DNA of 64,000 bases from Variovorax gossypii (GCF_003965815.1 NZ_RXOE01000001.1:372001-436000); one strand, 5' to 3'. Positions 1 through 8,457 are shown, counted from the first letter of the stretch. A program made the numbers and translations. The notes: generated from the letters alone by a model not told the origin.

Positions 1-1
1 G

Positions 2-235
2 TCGGTGCCGGGCCTGCGTGGCGTGGTGCCGCGCTTCGCCAACATCCGCTATACCGGCTTCGATCCGTATGGCGACCCGATCGACCGGGTCGCCACCGGC
101 TTCCATGCACGCGTGGTGCAGCATGAGGTAGACCATCTCCTGGGCAGGCTCTACCCGATGAGAGTGCGCGATTTCTCGCGCTTCGGCTACACCGAGGTCC
201 TGTTCCCGGGCCTCGATGCGGCCGACGACGACTGA
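2..235 (+). CDS. def: Peptide deformylase, C-terminal part (gene starts before the window)
   Basis: Removes the N-formyl group from the initiator methionine of new proteins in the cytoplasm. Only the last ~78 residues are present. The frame opens with SVPGLRG, the second half of the deformylase motif EGCLS(V/I)PG, so its metal-binding Cys lies just upstream of the window. The HEVDHLLG motif (metal ligands His-Glu-x-x-His) is visible, followed by the usual short C-terminal tail. A GTG at position 5 is inside the conserved motif and is not the start. Truncation is due to the window edge only. It is transcribed towards the convergent DoxX gene, with only 6 bases between their stop codons. Confidence 0.93.
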   Translation, partial: SVPGLRGVVPRFANIRYTGFDPYGDPIDRVATGFHARVVQHEVDHLLGRLYPMRVRDFSRFGYTEVLFPGLDAADDD

Positions 236-241
236 GCCCGG

Positions 242-637
242 TCAGTTGTACTTGCTGCTGAGCGAGAAGCGGCCGCCGCCCATGAAGGCGAGGCCCAGCG
301 CCGCGAACAGGAACATGCCCTGCAGTTCCAGCGCCCAGCCTCCTTGCTTGCCGAGCGCGCCCAGTTCCTTCGTGTGGACCAGGGCGATGGCCACCAGCAT
401 GTTGATGGCCACGATCCACGCGGCAGGGCGCGTGTACAGCCCGATGATCAGCAGCACGGGCGCCACCACTTCCCCGATGTAGACCAGGTAGGCCAGCGCT
501 CCCGGCAGGCCGTGTTGGGCCAGCATGCCCGAGATGAAGCCGACGCCGCCTTGCAGCTTGGCGATGCCATGCAGCAGGATCAGCACGCCAAGCGAAACGC
601 GCAGGATGAACTTGCCGGTGTCGTCGGATTTGACCAT
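242..637 (-). CDS. DoxX family inner-membrane protein
   Basis: A 131-residue protein with four hydrophobic helices, the size and layout of the DoxX family (PF07681). The family is poorly understood; relatives include a thiosulfate:quinone oxidoreductase subunit and proteins tied to redox homeostasis. Visible family traits are the first helix with LLHGIAKLQGG, the PVLLIIGLYTRPAA segment and a glycine-rich cytoplasmic tail. Start chosen at the ATG at 637 (MVKSDD); an ATG five codons upstream (652, MGIHTM) is also possible and neither has a strong ribosome site. It stands alone between def and the divergent amino-acid transporter genes. No specific substrate can be assigned. Confidence 0.85.
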   Translation of the reverse strand: MVKSDDTGKFILRVSLGVLILLHGIAKLQGGVGFISGMLAQHGLPGALAYLVYIGEVVAPVLLIIGLYTRPAAWIVAINMLVAIALVHTKELGALGKQGGWALELQGMFLFAALGLAFMGGGRFSLSSKYN

Positions 638-750
638 TGTGTGGATTCCCATTGAGTGGTTATTGAGGGCCGTATGGTAGTGAACCCGGGGCGCATCGAT
701 CCAGCCCGTACCCGCATATCGCGGCGCATATGCATCCAACCCGGAGTTCT

Positions 751-780
751 TTGGCAGAGTCCGGCGTCGGCCCGTACACT
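751..780 (+). promoter_or_regulatory. Probable sigma-70 promoter of the amino-acid transporter operon
   Basis: TTGGCA at 751-756 and TACACT at 775-780 are separated by 18 bases, a good sigma-70 arrangement. The -10 is 33 bases before the ATG at 814. The GTACACT form of the -10 recurs before the hom leader (3914-3920), and near-variants occur before both binding-protein genes (29782-29788 and 31201-31207). Confidence 0.5.
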
Positions 781-813
781 GCCTTTTGCTTACCGTTGTT
801 GAGGAGAACACCA

Positions 814-1851
814 ATGATGAACAAAACCTTCCGGCCGGCGTTGCTCGCGGGCGCCTGCCTCGCCGCCCTGGCCTTTGCCGCTCCGGCCTTCGCCGGCAAG
901 ACGCTCGATGCGGTCAAGCAGCGCGGCACCGTCAAGTGCGGCGTGACCAACGGCGTGGCCGGCTTTTCGGCACCCGATACGCAGGGCAACTGGTCCGGCC
1001 TCGACGTCGACACCTGCCGTGCCATCGCGGCGGCCGTGCTCGGCGACGGCAAGAAGGTCGACTTCGTGCCGCTCAACTCGCAGCAGCGCTTCTCGGCCCT
1101 GCAGGCCGGCGAGATCGACATCCTCGCGCGCAACACCACCTGGACGCTCACGCGCGACGCTTCGCTGGGCTTCAACTTCACCACCATCACCTACTACGAC
1201 GGCCAGGGCTTCCTGGTGCCCAAGAAGCTCAAGGTGACGAGCGCCAAGCAGCTCAAGAACGCCACCATCTGCACGCAGTCGGGCACCACCAACGAGAAGA
1301 ACGTGTCGGACTACTTCCGCGCCCAGGGCATCCCCGTGAAGACGGTGGTGTTCGAGAGCTTCGAGGCCTCGTTCAAGGCCTTCTTCTCGGGTCGCTGCCA
1401 GGCCTTCACGACCGACGCCTCGGCGCTGGCCGGCCTGCGCAACAAGGAAGCCTCGAATCCCGACGACTACATCATCCTGCCCGAGCTGATCTCCAAGGAG
1501 CCGCTGGCGCCCCTGGTGCGCCGCGGCGACGACGAGTGGTTCGCCATTGCCAAGTGGGTGCCCAACGCGCTCATCGAGGCCGAGGAGTTCGGTGTCACGC
1601 AGGCCAACGCCGACGAGCTCAAGGCCGGCAGCAAGGACCCGGCGCAGCAGCGTCTGCTCGGTACCGGTGAAGACCTCGGCAAGCTGCTGGGCCTCGACAA
1701 AGACTGGTCGTTCCGCGCCATCAAGGCCGTTGGCAACTACGGCGAGATCTTCGAGCGCAACGTCGGACCGAAGTCGGTGCTCAAGCTGCCGCGCGGCTCC
1801 AACAACCTCTGGAGCAAGGGCGGCCTGATCTACGCACCCCCGGTTCGATGA
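814..1851 (+). CDS. aapJ: Periplasmic general amino-acid binding protein (AapJ-like)
   Basis: Binding component of a polar amino-acid ABC importer of the Aap/Bzt type. The 345-residue precursor begins with a clear signal peptide (residues 1-27, cleavage after APAFA). The mature protein has the SBP_bac_3 fold, with the early KQRGTVKCGV and the SGLDVDTCRAIAAAVLGD segments typical of AapJ. GAGGAG at 801-806 lies 7 bases before the first of two consecutive ATGs, which fixes the start. The next gene overlaps its stop by 4 bases, so aapJ, aapQ and aapM form one operon. Substrate is probably broad (Glu, Asp, Gln, Asn and others), inferred from the family. Confidence 0.9.
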   Translation: MMNKTFRPALLAGACLAALAFAAPAFAGKTLDAVKQRGTVKCGVTNGVAGFSAPDTQGNWSGLDVDTCRAIAAAVLGDGKKVDFVPLNSQQRFSALQAGEIDILARNTTWTLTRDASLGFNFTTITYYDGQGFLVPKKLKVTSAKQLKNATICTQSGTTNEKNVSDYFRAQGIPVKTVVFESFEASFKAFFSGRCQAFTTDASALAGLRNKEASNPDDYIILPELISKEPLAPLVRRGDDEWFAIAKWVPNALIEAEEFGVTQANADELKAGSKDPAQQRLLGTGEDLGKLLGLDKDWSFRAIKAVGNYGEIFERNVGPKSVLKLPRGSNNLWSKGGLIYAPPVR

Positions 1852-2837
1852 ACGGCAGGACCTCGCGCCGCGGGGTCTGGCTGGCATGGGCCGTCCAGGC
1901 CCTGCTGGTGCTGGCTGTCTTGGCCGGCGCGGTCTGGGTGGTGCACCACGCGCTCGAGGTGCTGCGCGCGCGCGGCGTCCGCTCGGGTTTCGACTTTCTC
2001 ACCGAGCCCGCCGGTTTCTCGATCAGCGAAGGCTGGCTCGATTTCGACGCCAGCCAGCCGTTCAGGCGAGCCTTTCTCGCGGGGCTGATCAACACGGTGC
2101 GCGCGGCGGTGCCGGCTGCCATCTTCTCGGTGGTGCTGGGCACGCTGATCGGCATCGGCCGGCTCGCGCCGCACGTGCTGCTGCGCGGCATCTGCACCGC
2201 GTACGTCGAGCTGGTACGCAACGTGCCGCTGCTGGTGCAACTGCTGATGCTGGCCTTCGCGATGGCCAACCTGCTGCCCGACCCGACCGAGCCGGTGCGG
2301 CTGCTTCCGGGCGTGTGGCTCAGCAAGGGCGGGCTCAGCGTGCCGTGGCCCATGATGGGCGAGGGCGGCCTGCACTTCGAGCTTCCCGAGCGCGGTGACT
2401 TCGGTGTGAGCGGCGGCGCTTCGCTGAGCCCGGAGTACGTGACCATCGTGGCGGGCCTGAGCCTCTACTCGGCCGCCTTCGTGGCGGAGATCGTGCGCGC
2501 GGGCATCCTGTCGGTGCCGCAGGGACAGGTGCTGGCGGGGCAGGCACTGGGCCTGTCGCCGGTGCAGCAGTTGCGCATCGTCGTGCTGCCGCAGGCGCTG
2601 CGGGTGATCGTGCCGTCGCTCACCAACCAGCTGCTGAGCCTTACCAAGAATTCGTCGCTGGCGGTGGCCGTGGGCTATCCGGAGCTGGTGTCGGTGGCCA
2701 ACACCACCATCGGGACGAACGGGCGCGCCTTCGAGTGCATCGCGATCATCATGGCGGTGTACCTGCTGCTGTCGCTGGTGATCTCCTTCGGCATGAACCG
2801 CTACAACGCGCGCGTCGCACTGCGGGGCTGGCGATGA
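1848..2837 (+). CDS. aapQ: Amino-acid ABC transporter permease (AapQ-like)
   Basis: Inner-membrane subunit of the importer fed by the preceding binding protein. The 329-residue protein has an N-terminal transmembrane helix, a periplasmic insert typical of the AapQ/AapM group, then the HEQ-type permease core. The EAA loop that docks on the ATPase is visible (AEIVRAGILSVPQGQ, then QALGLSPVQQLRIVVLPQAL). It is shorter than many AapQ proteins (about 400 residues in those I know), mostly in the N-terminal and periplasmic portion. ATGA overlaps join it to both neighbours, implying translational coupling. Confidence 0.88.
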   Translation: MNGRTSRRGVWLAWAVQALLVLAVLAGAVWVVHHALEVLRARGVRSGFDFLTEPAGFSISEGWLDFDASQPFRRAFLAGLINTVRAAVPAAIFSVVLGTLIGIGRLAPHVLLRGICTAYVELVRNVPLLVQLLMLAFAMANLLPDPTEPVRLLPGVWLSKGGLSVPWPMMGEGGLHFELPERGDFGVSGGASLSPEYVTIVAGLSLYSAAFVAEIVRAGILSVPQGQVLAGQALGLSPVQQLRIVVLPQALRVIVPSLTNQLLSLTKNSSLAVAVGYPELVSVANTTIGTNGRAFECIAIIMAVYLLLSLVISFGMNRYNARVALRGWR

Positions 2838-3892
2838 GAGGTGCGGTGCGAGGGCAGCCTGTTGAATGGCGCCGCGAACTGTGGGGCTCCCCGCTGCGTT
2901 CGCTGGCCACGGTGCTGTTGCTGGTGCTGTTCGTGTGGATCGGGTTCCACGTCGTCGAGTGGGGCATCGTGCACGCGGTGTTCCGACCCGATGCCGAGGC
3001 CTGCAGGGCCGTCCAGCATGGCGCGTGCTGGGGCGTGGTGGCGGAGAAATGGCGGCCGATGCTCTTCGGACGCTTCCCGTACGAGGAACAGTGGCGTCCG
3101 GCCGTCGCGGTCGTGGTGCTGTCCGCCGTCACGATGCTCAGCGCCTGGCCGCGCAGCTGGCGCTGGTGGCTGATGCCGCTGTGGATCGTCGCTCTGCTGC
3201 TTTTCGTGCTGCTGATGCGTGGAGGCGTCCTGGGCCTGAGCCATGTGCCCACGGGGCGCTGGGGCGGCCTGCCGTTGACCATCGGGCTCGCGGTGGTGGG
3301 GCTGGCACTGGCCTTTCCGCTGGCCCTGCTGCTGGCGCTGGGGCGCCGGTCGGACTGGCCCGTGGTGCGCACGCTGAGCGCGAGCTACATCGAGCTGGTG
3401 CGCGGCGTGCCGCTGATCTCGGTGCTGTTCATGGCCTCGTTCCTGCTGCCGCTGCTGTGGCCTGCCGGCTGGCAGCCCGACGTGCTGGTGCGGGTGCTCA
3501 CGGGCCTGGCGCTGTTCGTGGCGGCCTACCTTGCGGAAATCATCCGCGGTGGTCTGCAGGCCGTGCCGCGCGGCCAGACCGAAGTGGCCATGGCGCTGGG
3601 CTTCGGGCGCTGGCCGGTGCAGCGCGACATCGTGCTGCCGCAGGCACTGCGCCTCGTCGTGCCCGCGCTCACGAACAACGTGGTGGGCACGCTGAAGGAC
3701 ACCTCGCTCGTCACCGTGGTCGGCCTGTTCGAGCTGACCGGAGCGCTGGGACTGGCGCTCGGCGGCGACCCGACGTGGCGGCCGTTCTACCTCGAGGGCT
3801 ATCTCTTCGTGGCCGCGGTGTACTGGGTGCTGTGCTTCGGGCTCTCGCGCTACAGCGTGTGGCTCGAAAAACGGCTTTCGGCGGCGCCCTGA
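2834..3892 (+). CDS. aapM: Amino-acid ABC transporter permease (AapM-like)
   Basis: Second membrane subunit, 352 residues, expected to pair with AapQ. It has an N-terminal helix, three further hydrophobic segments before the core, and the core permease domain with the EAA loop (AEIIRGGLQAVPRGQ, GFGRWPVQRDIVLPQAL). The start is the ATG at 2834 overlapping the aapQ stop. In the Aap/Bzt family the next gene is normally the ATPase aapP. Here the operon stops and the hom leader region follows, so the ATPase must be encoded elsewhere or be shared with another importer. Confidence 0.88.
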   Translation: MRGAVRGQPVEWRRELWGSPLRSLATVLLLVLFVWIGFHVVEWGIVHAVFRPDAEACRAVQHGACWGVVAEKWRPMLFGRFPYEEQWRPAVAVVVLSAVTMLSAWPRSWRWWLMPLWIVALLLFVLLMRGGVLGLSHVPTGRWGGLPLTIGLAVVGLALAFPLALLLALGRRSDWPVVRTLSASYIELVRGVPLISVLFMASFLLPLLWPAGWQPDVLVRVLTGLALFVAAYLAEIIRGGLQAVPRGQTEVAMALGFGRWPVQRDIVLPQALRLVVPALTNNVVGTLKDTSLVTVVGLFELTGALGLALGGDPTWRPFYLEGYLFVAAVYWVLCFGLSRYSVWLEKRLSAAP

Positions 3893-3930
3893 GCCGGTCG
3901 CCGCCCGGCTCCTGTACACTCCGGGCCTTC

Positions 3931-4056
3931 ATGTCGCGCCACAACCTCCACCTCGCATCCAACGCAGCCCTGATGGCTCGCATGATGCCGCCTGCCTCCG
4001 CGCAGGCGATGGTTGTTGCTCGAATGATTACCACCATTACCACCGCGGCCACCTGA
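3931..4056 (+). CDS. Thr/Ile-rich leader peptide of homoserine dehydrogenase gene
   Basis: A short open frame ending in MITTITTAAT, with five Thr and two Ile among the last ten residues. This is close in character to the thrL leader of enteric bacteria. The full frame from the ATG at 3931 is 41 codons; internal ATGs at 4009 (15 codons) and 4024 (10 codons) are alternative starts and none has a strong ribosome site. A TACACT -10 at 3915-3920 would start transcription almost at the first ATG. The stop codon lies inside the first arm of a hairpin, and a terminator and hom follow. Ribosome stalling at the Thr/Ile codons is the likely sensor; this is inferred. Confidence 0.6.
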   Translation: MSRHNLHLASNAALMARMMPPASAQAMVVARMITTITTAAT

Positions 4057-4149
4057 GCACGCGCAGGTGGCCGTTCCGGCAGCCACCTGGTGTATCGCTC
4101 TCTCCCCGAACGAATGAACCCAGCTCTGGCAGCTGGGTTTTGTTTTTTC
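4047..4149 (+). promoter_or_regulatory. Transcription attenuator with alternative hairpins and terminator before hom
   Basis: GGCCACCTG (4047-4055, overlapping the leader stop) can pair with CAGGTGGCC (4064-4072). The same CAGGTGGC can instead pair with GCCACCTG (4082-4089), so the two hairpins exclude each other. A rho-independent terminator follows: AACCCAGCT (4117-4125), loop CTGGC, AGCTGGGTT (4131-4139), then a T-rich tract to 4148. The region 4082-4090 can also pair in two 4-bp blocks with 4120-4130, which would break the terminator. The parts of a classic attenuator are present, but the exact switching order is not clear from inspection. Confidence 0.65.
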
Positions 4150-4163
4150 GTCAGGAGATGTCC

Positions 4164-5525
4164 ATGTACCGCGATCCCGTTGAATCCCTAGAGCCCTTGC
4201 ACCACCGCCCGGCGGCCATTCGTACCTTGCGCGTGGGGATGATCGGCATCGGCACCGTGGGCTCGGGCACCTTCCGCGTGCTGGTGCGCAACCGGGCCGA
4301 CATCGCGGCGCGGGCCGGCCGGTCGATCGAGCTCGTGATCGTTGCCGCGCGCAACCTGCAGCGGGCCGCCGGCATCCTGGGAGAGGGCGTCGCGCTCACG
4401 GCCGACGCGATGCAGGTCGCCACCCATCCCGACGTCGACGTGGTGGTCGAGGTGGCCGGCGGCACCGGCCCGGCGCGCGACTGGGTGCTGGCCGCCATCG
4501 CGCACGGCAAGCACGTGGTCACGGCCAACAAGGCCTTGCTGGCGGTGCATGGCGCCGAGGTCTTCGCGGCCGCGCGCGAAAAGGGCGTGATCGTGGCCTA
4601 CGAGGGCGCGGTGGCCGTGAGCATCCCCATCATCAAGGCGCTGCGCGAGGGCCTCGCGGCCAACCGCATCGAATGGGTGGCCGGCATCATCAACGGCACT
4701 ACCAACTTCATCCTGAGCAAGATGCGCGACGAGGGCCTGGACTTCGCCGCCGCACTCGCGCAGGCGCAGGCGCTGGGCTATGCCGAGGCCGACCCGACCT
4801 TCGACATCGAGGGCATCGATGCCGCCCACAAGCTGACATTGCTCGCGGCCAACGCCTTCGGCATGCCGCTGCGTTTCGCCGATGCGCAGGTGGAAGGCAT
4901 CACCGCGCTGCAGGGCGTGGACGTGGCCTGCGCCGAGCAGCTGGGCTATCGCATCAAGCTGCTGGGCGTGGCGCGCCGGCAGGCGGCCGGGGTCGAGCTG
5001 CGCGTGCAGCCCGTGCTAGTGCCCGTCACGCACCTGATGGCCCAGGTTAACGGCTCGATGAACGCCGTCATGGTCAAGAGCGACGCCGCCGGCCTCACGA
5101 TGTACTACGGCGCGGGCGCCGGCTCGGAGCAGACGGCCTCCGCCGTGATCGCCGACCTGGTCGATGTGGCGCGGCTCGATGGCGTGCATGCCGCGCGGCA
5201 CGTACCGCATCTCGGCGTCCATGCCCATGCGACGAATGCGCTTGCCGTGGTGCCGCGCGCCGCCGTCCACACATCGCACTACCTGCGCGTGCCGGTGCAT
5301 GCGGTGGGGCAGATCCAGGCAGTTGCGGCTTGTCTCGCGGAGCGGAAAGTCCCTGTGCGCCAGGTCGCGCTGGCGGCCGAACGGCCCGGCGCGGGCCCGC
5401 AGGTGCTGGTGCTGACGGGGCCGGTGGAGCAGGGCGCGCTCGACCTCGCCGTGCACGCGCTGCAGGCGCGCGCCGAAGTGGCGGGCGCGGTCGCGATGCT
5501 GCGCGTGGAGTCGCTGGAAGGCTGA
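4164..5525 (+). CDS. hom: Homoserine dehydrogenase
   Basis: Reduces aspartate semialdehyde to homoserine with NAD(P)H, the branch point to threonine, isoleucine and methionine. The 453-residue protein has the nucleotide-binding GIGTVGSG at ~28-35, ANKALLA, the core GIINGTTNFIL at ~174, the EADPTFDIEGID segment at ~209 and the HK pair at ~222. An ACT-type regulatory domain occupies the last ~80 residues, consistent with allosteric feedback by threonine. AGGAG at 4153-4157 sits 6 bases before the ATG at 4164; an ATG at 4158 is too close to it. It is not next to thrC here and is preceded by its own attenuator. It converges on the DUF296 gene with 8 bases between. Confidence 0.95.
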   Translation: MYRDPVESLEPLHHRPAAIRTLRVGMIGIGTVGSGTFRVLVRNRADIAARAGRSIELVIVAARNLQRAAGILGEGVALTADAMQVATHPDVDVVVEVAGGTGPARDWVLAAIAHGKHVVTANKALLAVHGAEVFAAAREKGVIVAYEGAVAVSIPIIKALREGLAANRIEWVAGIINGTTNFILSKMRDEGLDFAAALAQAQALGYAEADPTFDIEGIDAAHKLTLLAANAFGMPLRFADAQVEGITALQGVDVACAEQLGYRIKLLGVARRQAAGVELRVQPVLVPVTHLMAQVNGSMNAVMVKSDAAGLTMYYGAGAGSEQTASAVIADLVDVARLDGVHAARHVPHLGVHAHATNALAVVPRAAVHTSHYLRVPVHAVGQIQAVAACLAERKVPVRQVALAAERPGAGPQVLVLTGPVEQGALDLAVHALQARAEVAGAVAMLRVESLEG

Positions 5526-5533
5526 GCCGGGCG

Positions 5534-5932
5534 TCAGGACTTCCGGCGCGGGCTCAGTTCGGCATAGCCGGTGAGCGGGTCGTGCTCGCGCGCGAAGCGC
5601 CAGCCGGGAAGTTCGGCGACGAGTATCTCGGCGGTGGTGCGCACGATGCATCCCGGCGCCGCATGCCCGCCGAAGACCCGGCCCTCGGCGTCCGACACGC
5701 TGATGTGCAGGTGAGAGCCGTCCGGAGACAGGCTGCCCGCGAGCGTGAGGATTTCCAGGTCGCCCTCGATGCGTGCCGGTGTCTCGGCGCCCGCGAACCG
5801 GATGCTCGCCCCGCGCAGGCTGCCGATGCCGGAAACCACGAAGGCCGCCTCGGTGCCGGTTTGCTCCAGCGCCGCATCGAGCGACGCGCGCAGGTCGTCG
5901 CCCGGATTCAGCCGCAGCACCAGCGTCCGCAT
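5534..5932 (-). CDS. PPC/DUF296 domain protein
   Basis: A 132-residue single-domain protein of the PPC (DUF296, PF03479) family. Plant members carry AT-hooks and bind DNA; bacterial members are small trimeric proteins of unknown role. Visible family features are the opening MRTLVLRLNPGDDL, the GIGSLRGASIRFAG segment, the LAGSLSPDGSHLHIS stretch and the GGH core. No AT-hook is present. It follows the phosphoglucomutase gene by 6 bases on the same strand and is presumably co-transcribed with it. Function cannot be stated. Confidence 0.85.
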   Translation of the reverse strand: MRTLVLRLNPGDDLRASLDAALEQTGTEAAFVVSGIGSLRGASIRFAGAETPARIEGDLEILTLAGSLSPDGSHLHISVSDAEGRVFGGHAAPGCIVRTTAEILVAELPGWRFAREHDPLTGYAELSPRRKS

Positions 5933-5938
5933 TCGGCC

Positions 5939-7594
5939 TCAGTTACCCGAAAGCGCCCCGTCGACCACGTGCTGCGCCTCCTCGAGGATGCGCGCGAGGT
6001 GGTCCTTGCCCTTGAAGCTCTCGCCGTAGATCTTGTAGATGTTCTCCGTGCCCGAGGGCCGCGCGGCGAACCAACCGTTCGCGGTCACCACCTTCACGCC
6101 GCCGATGGCCGCGCCGTTGCCCGGCGCATGGCTCAGCACCTCGACGATCCTGTCGCCCGCCAGCTCGGTCGAGCGGATCTGCTGCGGCGAGAGGCTCGAC
6201 AGCCGCTTCTTCTGCTCGACCGTGGCCGGCGCGTCCACCCGGTCGGACACCGGCTTGCCCAGCGCCTGCGTCAGCTCGGCGTAGCGCTCGCCCGGGTCGC
6301 GTCCGGTGCGCGCGGCGATCTCGGCCGAGAGCAGGGCGGGCACCATGCCGTCCTTGTCGGTGGTCCAGACCGAGCCGTCCTTGCGCAGGAAGGTCGCGCC
6401 CGCGCTTTCCTCGCCGCCGAAGGCCAGCGAGGCATCGACCAGCCCGTCGACGAACCACTTGAAGCCCACCGGCACCTCGTGCAGCCTGCGCCCGAGCCGG
6501 TTGGCGACGCGGTCGATCATCTGGCTGCTGACCACCGTCTTGCCGATGGCCGCCTGGGCGGGCCACTGCGGGCGGTGCGTGTAGAGGTAGTCGATCATCA
6601 CCGCGAGGTAGCTGTTGGGCTGCATCAGCCCGGTGCTGCCGGAGACGATGCCGTGGCGGTCGTGGTCGGTGTCGCAGGCGAAGGCGATGCCGAAGCGGTT
6701 CTTCAGTTCGATCAGCTTGTGCATGGCGTCGGGCGACGACGGGTCCATGCGGATGCGGCCGTCCCAGTCGAGCGACATGAAGCGGAAGGTCGGGTCGACC
6801 TCGCGGCTCAGCACGTTCAGGCGCTTGAGCTTGTAGCGCTCGGCGATCGCGGGCCAGTAGCGCACGCCGGCGCCGCCCAGCGGATCGACGCCGAGGTCGA
6901 GGTTCACGTCGCGGATCGCGTCCATGTCGAGGACCTGGGCCAGGTCTTCTACATAGGTGTTCAGGTAGTCGTGCCGGTGCGTGGTCGATGCGCGCAGCGC
7001 CTGTGCGAGCGGCATGCGCTTCACGCCTTCGAGGCCGTTCGCCAGCATCGTGTTGGCCGCGGCCTCGACGGCCGAGGTGATGTCGGTGCCCGCAGGTCCG
7101 CCGTTGGGCGGGTTGTACTTGAAGCCGCCGCTCTCGGGCGGGTTGTGCGAGGGCGTGATGACGATGCCGTCGGCAAGGCCCGTCGTGCGGCCGCGGTTGT
7201 AGACCAGGATGGCGTGCGACACGGCCGGCGTCGGCGTGTACTCGTCGTCCTTCGAGATCATCAGCTCGACGCCGTTGGCGGCGAGCACCTCGACCGCGCT
7301 GCCGAAGGCCGGCGTCGACAGCGCGTGCGTGTCGATGCCCAGGAAGAGCGGCCCGTCGATGCCTTTCTGCCTGCGGTAGTCGCAGATGGCCTGGCTGATC
7401 GCCAGCACGTGCCATTCGTTGAAGGCGTCGTCGAAGGAGGAGCCGCGGTGCCCCGAGGTGCCGAAGGCCACGCGCTGCGATGGCACCGACGGGTCGGGCC
7501 GCCCGGTGTAGTAGGCCGAGACGAGGCGCGGCACGTCGACCAGCAGTTCGAGGGGGGCGGGCTGGCCCGCGAGAGGATTGGTTGCCTGGCTCAT
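5939..7594 (-). CDS. pgm: Phosphoglucomutase (alpha-D-glucose phosphate-specific)
   Basis: Interconverts glucose 1-phosphate and glucose 6-phosphate, linking glycolysis with sugar-nucleotide and storage polysaccharide synthesis. At 551 residues it matches the bacterial Pgm family. Key parts are visible: TSGHRG at ~46, the phosphoserine loop TPSHNPP (Ser ~149), the metal loop DTDHDRHG at ~306, the sugar-binding GEESAG at ~392 and the phosphate-binding RPSGTEN at ~511. The ATG at 7594 overlaps the stop of the upstream HAD gene by 4 bases. The open frame runs much further upstream, but those extra residues are out-of-frame HAD sequence. Confidence 0.95.
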   Translation of the reverse strand: MSQATNPLAGQPAPLELLVDVPRLVSAYYTGRPDPSVPSQRVAFGTSGHRGSSFDDAFNEWHVLAISQAICDYRRQKGIDGPLFLGIDTHALSTPAFGSAVEVLAANGVELMISKDDEYTPTPAVSHAILVYNRGRTTGLADGIVITPSHNPPESGGFKYNPPNGGPAGTDITSAVEAAANTMLANGLEGVKRMPLAQALRASTTHRHDYLNTYVEDLAQVLDMDAIRDVNLDLGVDPLGGAGVRYWPAIAERYKLKRLNVLSREVDPTFRFMSLDWDGRIRMDPSSPDAMHKLIELKNRFGIAFACDTDHDRHGIVSGSTGLMQPNSYLAVMIDYLYTHRPQWPAQAAIGKTVVSSQMIDRVANRLGRRLHEVPVGFKWFVDGLVDASLAFGGEESAGATFLRKDGSVWTTDKDGMVPALLSAEIAARTGRDPGERYAELTQALGKPVSDRVDAPATVEQKKRLSSLSPQQIRSTELAGDRIVEVLSHAPGNGAAIGGVKVVTANGWFAARPSGTENIYKIYGESFKGKDHLARILEEAQHVVDGALSGN

Positions 7595-8268
7595 GTCGAT
7601 GGGAAGTCGAAGTTGATGAGATCTGCGATGCGCTCGACAGTGATGTCGGCGGGTGCGTAGGCCGCAATGGCCTGCGCGTCGAGCGCATAGTGCCCTTGCC
7701 GCACGAAGACCGTTGTAAGACGCGGTCCCCAGATGGCCTTCATGGCCGACAGGATGCGCAGCTTGTCGTCGACCATCACGTAGTGCCGGGCCGGGTGGAG
7801 CTGCTCGACGACGTCGAGCATCTGCTCCTTGTGCACGTAGATCAGCACGCGGCCTTCGGTGGCGTCCCCGAGGCCCGAGCGCTGCACCTTGCGCGGCTGG
7901 AAGACCGCGTCGCCGTCCGACAGGATCACCGTGGGCCCCTGCCGGCGCAGGTGCTTCAGCGCTTCGAGCGCGCCGGGGTAGAGCCTGTCGGCGAACGGAT
8001 AGTCGAGAAGAAAGTTCGACATCTGCAGCAGCCGCGGGTCGCTCATGCCCAGGCGGCTTTCCCCGGCGCGGAAGCGCTGCAGGGCGCCGAGGTAGTCGAC
8101 GTAGCCGAGCTGGTCGCGCAGCTGTTCGAAGGCGACCCAGTAGCGACTGGCGCTTTCCGCGCCGAAGGATTGCTCGAGGCGGACGCGAAGGTCGGCGATG
8201 ACGCGGTCGTTGTCGAGCAGCGTGTTGTCGACGTCGATCAGGAAAACGGTGGCAGGAGGTTGTGTCAT
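7591..8268 (-). CDS. HAD superfamily hydrolase
   Basis: A 225-residue haloacid-dehalogenase-type phosphatase. The nucleophile motif DVDNTLLDND is at residues 12-21 (Asp12 nucleophile, Asp14 acid/base), the second motif is ILSDGD, and the third region contains VDDKLRIL. The helical cap lies between motifs one and two. The substrate is unknown; overlap with pgm (4 bases) hints at a sugar phosphate or a housekeeping clean-up role, which is only inference. The ATG at 8268 is preferred over a GTG ten codons upstream because the domain starts immediately after it; neither has a convincing ribosome site. Confidence 0.85.
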   Translation of the reverse strand: MTQPPATVFLIDVDNTLLDNDRVIADLRVRLEQSFGAESASRYWVAFEQLRDQLGYVDYLGALQRFRAGESRLGMSDPRLLQMSNFLLDYPFADRLYPGALEALKHLRRQGPTVILSDGDAVFQPRKVQRSGLGDATEGRVLIYVHKEQMLDVVEQLHPARHYVMVDDKLRILSAMKAIWGPRLTTVFVRQGHYALDAQAIAAYAPADITVERIADLINFDFPST

Positions 8269-8457
8269 GGTTTCGGGGCCCACGGGCCTGGACTGCACGC
8301 CGCGTCCAGCATACGCCCCGGATGCGACGCCAATCGGAGCCCGCGTGAATTAGTTGATGCTTCGAGCCTCGCTGGCTTAATCTGTGCCACAGGACCGTCC
8401 CCGGAGTTGAATAAGCTTCCGCCCAGCTTGGATCAGCTTGAAGAAGGAGCAAGAAAG

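Noticed and set aside
4114..4160. Small open frame beginning ATGAACCCAGCT across the hom terminator
   Set aside because: It has no ribosome site and simply reads through the terminator stem and T-tract.
5330..7660. Plus-strand open frame of 776 codons opposite pgm and the DUF296 gene
   Set aside because: Low-complexity Arg/Gly/Val composition and no ribosome site; the minus strand holds intact Pgm motifs.
7595..8452. 285-codon N-terminal extension of the phosphoglucomutase frame
   Set aside because: The extra residues are an Arg/Pro-rich shadow of the HAD gene in another frame. The Pgm domain starts normally at 7594 with a 4-base overlap.
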